64,000 nucleotides of DNA from Gracilaria gracilis (lineage: Eukaryota; Rhodophyta; Florideophyceae; Gracilariales; Gracilariaceae): the NCBI GenBank assembly GCA_030374805.1, contig JARGSG010000093.1:143343-207342 (forward strand), written 5' to 3'. Both the position numbers and the translations under genes were made by a program. How positions within the stretch are numbered: the first letter of the stretch is position 1; each line of letters begins with the position of its first letter. Under the pieces are notes generated by a model. That model was given only the letters and a program-made list of their open reading frames with translations. It had not been told where the DNA came from and ran no database searches. Below, in pieces: positions 57,545 through 64,000 of the stretch.

Positions 57545-60171
57545 GTTGGATACAATGGGTTCAAACAATTCGAAACGCGGATTAAGACCGTCGAGAATGC
57601 TCACAAGAACGTATAGTGGGCGTTCCCTTCTCCATCACGTTCGTTGCCTTCACTTCCTGACCGAACGCTGCGCCCGCTCAATATAGGATTGAACTCAAAG
57701 GGTTCCGTATTTCACGTTTTAGAATTCCATATCGCTTTATTTAGAAAGTTAAATGATGGTCACAACTACTACGTAGGCATAGCTATAGAATAAACGCACC
57801 CAGTTTCGAAGAAAAAAAAAATGAATTGCATCCGTTAAGTTTTCTGCGTGGACAGCGGTCCGCGGTGGAGTGGCGCTTCATCAGTGCCCTGATGAAGCGC
57901 CACACCACCCCGGACCGCTGTCCATGCGCATTGGGCTATGAAGTTGGACGACACCTCGGACGGCTGTCCACGTGCTGTGGCGGAAGAAGTTGGACGACAC
58001 CCCGACGGCTGTCCACGGCAAAAAAAAATTTAATTTCTCGGACAGCGGTCCGGGGTGGAGTGGCACTTCATCACGGCACTGATGAAGCGCCACTCCACCC
58101 CGGACCGCTGTCCACGCGCCGTGGCTGATGAAGCTGGACGACACCTCGGACCGCTGTACACGCAAAAGAAAAATTTAATTTTTCGGACAGCGGTCCGGGG
58201 TGGAGTGGCGCTTCATCAGTGCCGTGATGAAGCGCCACTCCACCCCGGACTGCTGTCCACGCGCCGTGGCCGATGAAGCTGGACGACATCCCGGACCGCT
58301 GTCCACGCGAAAAAAAAATTAATTTTTCGGACAGCGGTCCGGGGTGGAGTGGCGCTTCATCACGGCAACTGATGAAGCGCCACTTCCACCCCGAACCGCT
58401 GTCCACGCGCCGTGGCTGATGAAGCTGGACGACACCTCGGACCGCTGTCCACGCGAAAACACAATTTAATTTTTCGGACAGCGGTCTGGGGTGGAGTGGC
58501 GCTCATTACGGCACTGATGAAGCGCCACTCCACCCCGGACCGCTGTCCACGCGCCGTGGCCGATAAAGCTGGACGACACCTCGGACCGCTGTCGATGACG
58601 GTTTTCACTTATGATTGTTTTATGAATGTTTAAAGCCCTGCATCTTCTTGTAATGACGGGAGGACGTAAGGGTACATCCTATCAAATCGAAGAAGGTAGT
58701 TCTACCGACTACCTTCTCTAACTTTGTATGATTAGATTTTCCTGTAGCGCCCAAGGTCGTGACCGATAATGAATACCCCCTTTGCGACAACCACGAGCAT
58801 TATGTGGTTGTCGGAGAAGAAGAACTCACCACTGGCCACGACATTCTTCTGGTGACTATATTGGGGACTAATCTTCTTCAGTGATTGAAATATCAGTCAT
58901 GGCAAAACACGATTATCTGAGTAGAACAACTCATATAATCGTAGTCCACCATCAGCGGTAGCTCAACCACTTCCGATAGTTCGACCTAACGCAGTCTAAT
59001 CTAGTCGTTCTAATAAGTGACCACAGTCCAACAGTGATTGAGCTGGTTGTCAAAGCCAAAGCCGATTACATGAGTTGAACAACTCAAATAATCGTACTCG
59101 ACCATCACGGCCAGCTCAAGCAATTCCGAATGTTCTCAGTAAAGCAAGGATGCAGAAGTGGTATACACTGTGTCCGGCGACTCTGGCTTGAATACGCAAT
59201 AGCATGGAAAATAGAAGAGTACGCCAGTTAGTACGATGCACAGAAAACGAACAAAATTGTCGAACGTACCTTGTGTGCCACTACGTCCGCGCAACAGAAC
59301 AAGGACCTAAAAAGCACCTCCCATATACAGTTTCCGGCGATATGTTCTTCTTCTGTCACAACCGAGAGGATCACTTGGTTGTGACAGGAGAAGGAGAGAT
59401 CCCCGGAAACCGTAACGGGGAGGTACAGAGCGTTGTGCTTACCGAGACAGTTAGCAGGAGAGCGAAGGTGCTTAAGTACACGCAGCGTCACATTAGAAAC
59501 AAGCGCCAGTCGCGAGGGGGCCGACTGTCCAGGTGGAAATTATTTTTTTTTCGCGTGGACAGCGATCCGAGGGTGTCGTCCAGACTTCATCAGCCACGGC
59601 GCGTGGGACAGCGGTCTGGGGTGGAGTGGCGCTTCATCAGTGCTATGATGAAGCTCTACTCTACCCCGGACCACTGTCCGAAAAATTAAATTTTTGTTTT
59701 ACTTTTTCTCCCACGGCGCATGGAAAGCGGACCGCCTCGAGTGGCACTTCATCAGAGCCGTGATGCAGCGCCCCTGCACCACGGACCGCTGTCTGGAGAG
59801 CCGTAAGTTATAACTTCGGCTATACTTCCATATCTAGGAATTACCGCACCCCCCTCCCATCCCTGTCTTCTCTTATAACTGTTCATCACCGCATAAGCCC
59901 GCGTAACATTGCCCAATTCCCTTCTACTCCTCTACTTTAGAGTTCTGGTACCGTTTTGGTGTCTGAACTCCTCCTTCACATCGCTAATTTCGCAGCCGTC
60001 TGCCGTCCGCTCCCGTCTACCATCCGCACTCATCTCTCTTTCGCTGCCGTCTCTCGTCAGCTTCCGTCCGTTCGCCCTCGCCGTCCGCTGCCGACGTCAA
60101 TCATCTGTTTTCTCACGAGCGCTCCCGTTCTCCTTCCGTATTCATAATACAGCCCCGCGTTATTGTTTAAA
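57545..60171. promoter_or_regulatory. 2.6-kb divergent non-coding region packed with palindromes
   Basis: Lies between the minus-strand long gene and the plus-strand orphan ORF, in both copies. Besides the main array it holds shorter hairpins, for example GACAACCAC...GTGGTTGTC (58786-58812) and CTGTCACAACC...GGTTGTGACAG (59353-59387). A direct repeat of about 75 bp occurs at 58,908-58,985 and 59,061-59,138. No gene. The position fits a bidirectional control region, a replication origin or a partition site. Confidence 0.5.
57850..58600. repeat. Array of five ~75-bp hairpins, period ~145 bp
   Basis: Hairpins at 57850-57923, 58040-58113, 58185-58258, 58329-58404 and 58475-58549. Each arm reads GGACAGCGGTCCGGGGTGGA then GTGGCGCTTCATCA, followed by a few loop bases and the complement. 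Between hairpins lie GCCGTGGCTGATGAAGCTGG, ACGACACCTCGGACCGCTGT and an A/T tract (AAAAAAAATTTAATTTTT). Two further diverged hairpins are at about 59,607-59,680 and 59,725-59,795. Confidence 0.9.
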
Positions 60172-61620
60172 ATGGCTGCTGCAACCACATCCAGGTCTAA
60201 GTCACCGTCACCAGCACCTCCGACATCCGACATGAAGATTGGAAAAATGTTCGGTTCTGGGGATGAGCTTCTCACCGCGTGTTTCGCCATCCGTGATCAC
60301 TATGCGTCGACGATGCGAGAGGAAGACGAACCTAGGAAAGTGGGACACAGCGAATTCGTTCAATATATCATCAAGAATAGCACTGTCCTAGACGTTGCCA
60401 AGAAGTACTTCTCTATCCTTCTCGGACCCACTCAACCGTCATACAGCGACGATGAGCTCAAAGCTGTGTGCGGGAAGGGTTCGTACCGTCAGCTGTATCT
60501 GTCGACGAAGTTGCTTGACATCGTGGACGGAGACAGAGACAGGCGTGTGAGGGATTTTTGGAATGCTTATACCAGAGTAGACTTTCAAGAAGTACCGAAG
60601 AATGTGACGTTAACCGAATTCTTCAAGTCCATGAGTATAGATCCCAGACGTGTGGGCCGGATAGTTCCCCCTTTCGGTACGAGCATCGCTACACATTTCC
60701 AGAGAGTTCTTTCTTTTTCCCTTATTCAAAAAGTATCTATGGAAAAGCGCCTTCGGGGCCATAAGAGGCGTAAGGGGGAGAAGGGATATTCCACCTCTTT
60801 CGGGAATGTGCAAATATGGCAGAATCTCCAAGCTCAGCGTGCGGGTTTGGGTGTGCAGCTGGTAACAAAGGCCTGGGATTGTTTCTCCCACTTTCTGGGA
60901 TTCCCTAGCGCTGAGGTAATGGTTCTCTCTTTCCTACTGCTCGTGTACGATTACATGCAGTTTAAACCCATTGAAACACGTTCCGAGAGGTTTCTGCAGA
61001 AGGACACCGACCATCGCTTGCCACCGAGTAACAGGCAAACTCTTCGGGAAGACGAGTTCCAACCGTGGGCATGGAATCTTCCGGAGTACATTGATGTGGC
61101 CCTCCGAACGCTTGCGAAGGAGTTCATTTCTGATCTGAACAAGGTTGTTGTGAACAAGCAGTTGTACACAATTTCAGAACCTGGACGATGGGCCGTTCTA
61201 AAGACGTTTCACAGGGACCCGTCAAGAGCGTTTGCTCAGAGATTTGATTGTTTCTCTAACTCGCTTATCTCCTCCATCTTGGATACAATAGGCCCTTTGA
61301 AAATCAAAGAAACACTCATGGTCCCTGATATACCTCTCACGCCAATATCGAAACCGGAGCCTGCCATCGAAATTCATGACGATGACGATGAGCAGTTGGA
61401 AAGGGGGAATCCTTCGGTGGGGAAACAAGGAGGGGATGGAGATGGTGGAAGTGGAATGGATGTAGTAGGGGAGAGTGGGAATGAAGATGGTGGTGAACAG
61501 TGGTCCGGCGCTGACATACAGCCTCCTCCTGTCATTTTCTCGTTGGACGATAGAATGGCATTCCAACGTCGTGAAGTGGAGATGGAGAAATACTTTCGAA
61601 TGTATAATTGCGGGTTCTAG
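60172..61620 (+). CDS. Orphan ORF, 482 residues, intact
   Basis: ATG at 60172 in AAAATGG; stop TAG 61618-61620. Conserved with copy A throughout. Ser/Pro/Thr-rich start; FAIRDHYASTMREEDEPRKV and GHSEFVQYIIKNSTVLDVAK (~45-85); YLSTKLLDIVDGDRDRRVRD (~118-137); IDPRRVGRIVPPFGTSIATH; a basic patch RLRGHKRRKGEKG (~200); RTLAKEFISDLNKVVVNKQL (~320); an acidic VEIHDDDDEQ-like patch (EIHDDDDEQ) near 405 and a Gly/Asp-rich tail ending YFRMYNCGF. I know no domain in it. Helical, with a basic patch, nuclear or nucleic-acid-binding role plausible. It is directly followed, in frame, by TAG GAT ATG and the methyltransferase, so it may be the N-terminal half of a readthrough protein. Confidence 0.75.
   Translation: MAAATTSRSKSPSPAPPTSDMKIGKMFGSGDELLTACFAIRDHYASTMREEDEPRKVGHSEFVQYIIKNSTVLDVAKKYFSILLGPTQPSYSDDELKAVCGKGSYRQLYLSTKLLDIVDGDRDRRVRDFWNAYTRVDFQEVPKNVTLTEFFKSMSIDPRRVGRIVPPFGTSIATHFQRVLSFSLIQKVSMEKRLRGHKRRKGEKGYSTSFGNVQIWQNLQAQRAGLGVQLVTKAWDCFSHFLGFPSAEVMVLSFLLLVYDYMQFKPIETRSERFLQKDTDHRLPPSNRQTLREDEFQPWAWNLPEYIDVALRTLAKEFISDLNKVVVNKQLYTISEPGRWAVLKTFHRDPSRAFAQRFDCFSNSLISSILDTIGPLKIKETLMVPDIPLTPISKPEPAIEIHDDDDEQLERGNPSVGKQGGDGDGGSGMDVVGESGNEDGGEQWSGADIQPPPVIFSLDDRMAFQRREVEMEKYFRMYNCGF
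61618..61620 (+). promoter_or_regulatory. TAG between two same-frame ORFs
   Basis: Context TTC TAG GAT ATG. The upstream ORF and the downstream methyltransferase share one frame with only GAT between the stop and the next ATG. Either termination plus re-initiation or stop-codon readthrough could link them; decay is the third possibility. Confidence 0.4.
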
Positions 61621-61623
61621 GAT

Positions 61624-63261
61624 ATGGTGGAAACGGACGAGACTCTGCGAAACAACGGAGTCTCTCCATTGGAGAAAGTGCAACTGGTTTTTATGAACCC
61701 ACCATACGACATAAGGGCCAATAAGAACCGGGAGAACAGTTGGTACGATATGCTGAGCGCTGGGCATATGAAGAAGGCGGCGAAGCTTATATCAAGGCTG
61801 CTACGTCCGGGGAGTCATTTCGTTATCTTCTGTGCATTGGAACAGGTGAACCAGTGGACGAGGGGGCTTTCCCTTATTAGAGCAAAGGATGAGCAAGGGG
61901 TTCCGAGGCGTTCATTTGTTGTGTACCAGGTCCCAATTCATTTTATACGGTCGCAAGGCAACCCCATGCAAAACCCGGGGCGCATTTCCTGCTCCTTGTT
62001 CCCTGCCATGGAGTAGGCACAACATGGTGTTCGAAGTGGCCTCGCTTATGCACAGCAGCATGCGATGGTGAACTATGAAAACTTCAACTACGTGCAGTCG
62101 AGTTATCCAGGGTACCACAGTGTTATTGACCAGGTATCGCCCATGTCCAATGGGGAGACTCTTCAATGGAAAAGAAAGAAGGAGGGTGGGGGCTACAGGT
62201 TGCAAAAGGTGAGGTCGGAACAAAAACCTCGCGCGATGTTGAAGGAGCTGATCAGCAGAATTTCGCAGCCAGGTGATACAGTGGTGGACTTGTTCGCGGG
62301 AACTTTTTCGACTGCCATGGCATGCATGGAGTTACAACGTCATCAGAATTTTATTGGTTGTGAGCTGGACCCTGACTGTTTTGCGCATGCTAGGCACGCG
62401 GCAATTGTTCAGTTCGCGATGTGCTTGCGCGATAATGAGACGGACATTCAAATTACGCAGGAGGTCCGAAACTCTGTGAATCGCGTGATGGACTTATTTC
62501 CCAAGTGGAACGCTCGTCCTTCGCGATCATGGAAGGCTCCATCCGGCTTCCCACAGTATCAGAAGTTCCCACCGTATTTTGTCGACTTCCTGGCATCGAT
62601 GTGGCAGGAGGAGGGCATGGCCATGATCGGCAGGCGCAAAGCGCTGCATGAGTGGCCGAAAACGTTGCAAGGGAAGATGGGTCTCCTGGATTGGAACGCG
62701 ATGTTAGCACTGGGAGTCACTATGTGTGGTTGTCGCATTGGAAAGTCGTCGATTCGTCACCATGACGCAGGAGTGGGAGTGTTAACCACGCGCCGTTTCA
62801 TGAAGAAGGAAGAGATATGTTTCTTTTACGGAACTCTAGTGTACCATGACTTAACGAAGAGGAAGGAGGTACACAAGAAGTACGGGGAAGGGTTGCTGGA
62901 GCCACCGCCGCACGTTTTCCGAACTTATGCGATGGAGGTTAGCCTGCGAGCGAGGTATTCTGAAACACCCGGAAAGGAGACGAGAAGTACTTACAATCCC
63001 TGTATAGGATTGTCCCCCGCTCCATTTTTGTTGGGTGGAACAATTAACGCCCCAAAATATATGGAAGGGGATAAAGATAGGGATGCAGTGGAGGATGGCT
63101 TGAAGCAGCGACGGACTGCCAATGTGGCGGTGAGTCGAACCCCAGGGACTGGGCGAACTCCACTTCAATTAAGAGAATACAGGATGCTTGCCGTCCGGGC
63201 ACTTCGGGTTGTAGAAGTGAGAGAAGAGTTGTTTGCAGAGTATGGAATGGAGTACACATGA
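61624..63261 (+). CDS. Beta-class DNA amino-methyltransferase fused to a SET-like domain, one in-frame TAG
   Basis: 545 codons in one frame from the ATG at 61624 to TGA 63261, with a single TAG at 62014-62016 (GCC ATG GAG TAG GCA CAA). Motif IV NPPY at 61696-61707 (residue 25), then LLRPGSHFVIFC. After a target-recognition-like stretch comes motif X/I, EQKPRAMLKELI then VVDLFAGTFSTAMACMELQR (62281) and FIGCELDPDCFAHAR. The order IV before X-I is the beta class. N/D-PPY favours N6-adenine over N4-cytosine. From residue ~380: GVGVLTTRRFMKKEEICFFYG, then GGTINAP, NVAVSR and VRALRVVEVREELFAEYG, a SET-like fold with GEEL changed to REEL. The SET domain probably binds SAM too. Absent from copy A. 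Confidence 0.75.
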
Positions 63262-64000
63262 GGTACGTCTTCGAATCCTATAGTAATCGAGTAGAGCTCA
63301 ATTGATTTACGCTTTCTCTCTTACTCTCGTGTTCCACAGGGGAGGACGAGAACTCCCCCAAGTGAGTGGGTGTCGTCACTTATATCATCCAGTTACGTGA
63401 ACGAAATGGGGATAGGATTCGGGGGAGTGTGTTGACGTTCAAGTACATAGAATAGAAGATACGGAGTACATGTGATTCCATGTGAAAGTGTAACAGTGTT
63501 TGGCAGTGAGGTTTCGTACAGGAAGGGAAATTTCCGTCCCAATTTTCGGAAAGCGATTCCGAAAAGTACTAAAACGGTGCCATATTTCTACCACACGTCG
63601 AGTGGAGGTGTGCGTTTCACGGGGGACCTGCGATCACGTCGAGCGGCAAACACGTCTTACGTCGAGCAGCGACCACATCTAGAGCGCACCGCCGGGCGCA
63701 TCGTCGTCGTCCGATTCCATACGGGGAAACGTAAAACGAGAAGTGCGAATGCGAATGCGGAGGATGTGAGCGGGGTGCGCGTCAAAAGGGCGAACGCGTG
63801 CAGAGGTGGTAGGTTGGGGTCGCGAGGATGGTTTGGGTAGTACTACGCGTGCGCCTCGAAGCGGCGATGTGGAAAATGGCGAGGGCGGTATTGGGCGTAC
63901 TTCGCGCGCTCCTCGAAGCGGATTACGTGGGAAAGGTAGGAAGAACACGGGGAGACGTGATCGAGGCTAACCTTCGGAGCGAACTGAGCGCACCGAGCAA
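63262..64000. other. Right flank of copy B; no gene recognised
   Basis: The frame at 63472-63840 (+) is open but Arg-rich and without motif. Small palindromes near 63,528-63,563 (GGAAATTTCC, TTTCGGAAAGCGATTCCGAAA). A diverged ~60-bp direct repeat carries TCGAAGCGG at about 63,857 and 63,915. The right end of the element may lie here, but I cannot place it. Confidence 0.35.

Larger units (their letters stand above)
50931..63261. mobile_element. Large composite element, copy B, with chromatin-modification genes
   Basis: Left end GTCGGTGTTCTCGGAATGCTAG at 50931; right end not identified (at or beyond 63,261). Gene order: coiled-coil (-), oxidoreductase (+), long AT-hook/ParB-like/dioxygenase gene (-), 2.6-kb palindrome region, 482-residue ORF (+), methyltransferase-SET (+). 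There is no transposase, integrase or polymerase I can recognise; the orphan ORF is a candidate for an unrecognised one. The left terminus shares 15 of 16 bases with the 3464-3831 palindrome ends. Copy A, head to tail on its left, shows that this unit is a repeated entity, not a chance gene cluster. Confidence 0.7.

Noticed and set aside
57850-58600. CRISPR-like array (regular repeats with spacers)
   Set aside because: Repeats are ~75-bp hairpins, spacers are themselves conserved between units, context is eukaryotic and there are no cas genes.

Overview
The window is eukaryotic and almost entirely made of transposable elements and their remains. The reasons are LTR-, LINE-, MULE- and pogo-type transposase or polymerase relics on both strands, foldback repeats with target-site duplications, no operons, no ribosome-binding-site pattern, and most reading frames broken by isolated stops. 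I cannot name the organism from sequence alone. A repeat-rich algal (perhaps red algal) genome would fit, but that is a weak inference. I found no convincing ordinary host gene and no RNA gene.

Layout. 1-7.9 kb: relic of an uncharacterised transposon protein, a hypothetical antisense ORF, a near-perfect 368-bp palindrome, a broken pogo/Tigger-like transposase and a triplet-rich low-complexity tract. 7,939-19,454: a full-length but dead Ty3/gypsy chromodomain element with two 748-bp LTRs, gag, protease, RT, RNase H, integrase, a long linker, a chromodomain, and an antisense gene in its 3' part that was later split by a 435-bp foldback MITE. 19.5-27.2 kb: a MULE transposase relic (minus strand) next to a 5'-truncated LINE with endonuclease, RT and RNase H remains. 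27,252-32,392: a second MULE of the same family with recognisable ~50-bp terminal inverted repeats. 33-41 kb: a second pogo-like relic, a second copy of the 435-bp MITE, two Ty3/gypsy fragments and diverged repeats.

41,067 to about 63,300: the most interesting part. Two head-to-tail copies (A 41,067-50,930, decayed; B 50,931 to at least 63,261, better kept) of a large element that matches no class I can name. Copy B has a coiled-coil protein (minus), an intact ketopantoate-reductase-like Rossmann oxidoreductase (plus), one very long minus-strand gene that reads, through several stops and two G-run frameshifts, as an AT-hook / ParB-like / Fe(II)-2-oxoglutarate dioxygenase protein, an intact 482-residue orphan ORF (plus), and a beta-class DNA amino-methyltransferase fused to a SET-like domain (plus). 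The last two are in one frame, separated only by TAG codons. Between the divergent halves lies a 2.6-kb non-coding region full of long palindromes repeated about every 145 bp. A DNA writer, a possible histone writer, a possible oxidative eraser, a ParB-like protein and a palindrome array in one element suggest a virus- or plasmid-like mobile unit carrying its own chromatin-modification and perhaps partition or replication system. The domain motifs are visible in the sequence; the system-level interpretation is inference.

Age and decay. The gypsy LTRs differ at about 30 of the first ~330 positions by eye, so that element is old. The two 435-bp MITE copies are much closer to each other and younger. 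Decay is dominated by in-frame stop codons rather than frameshifts, many of them at positions where a C-to-T or G-to-A change from CAA, CAG, CGA or TGG would suffice.
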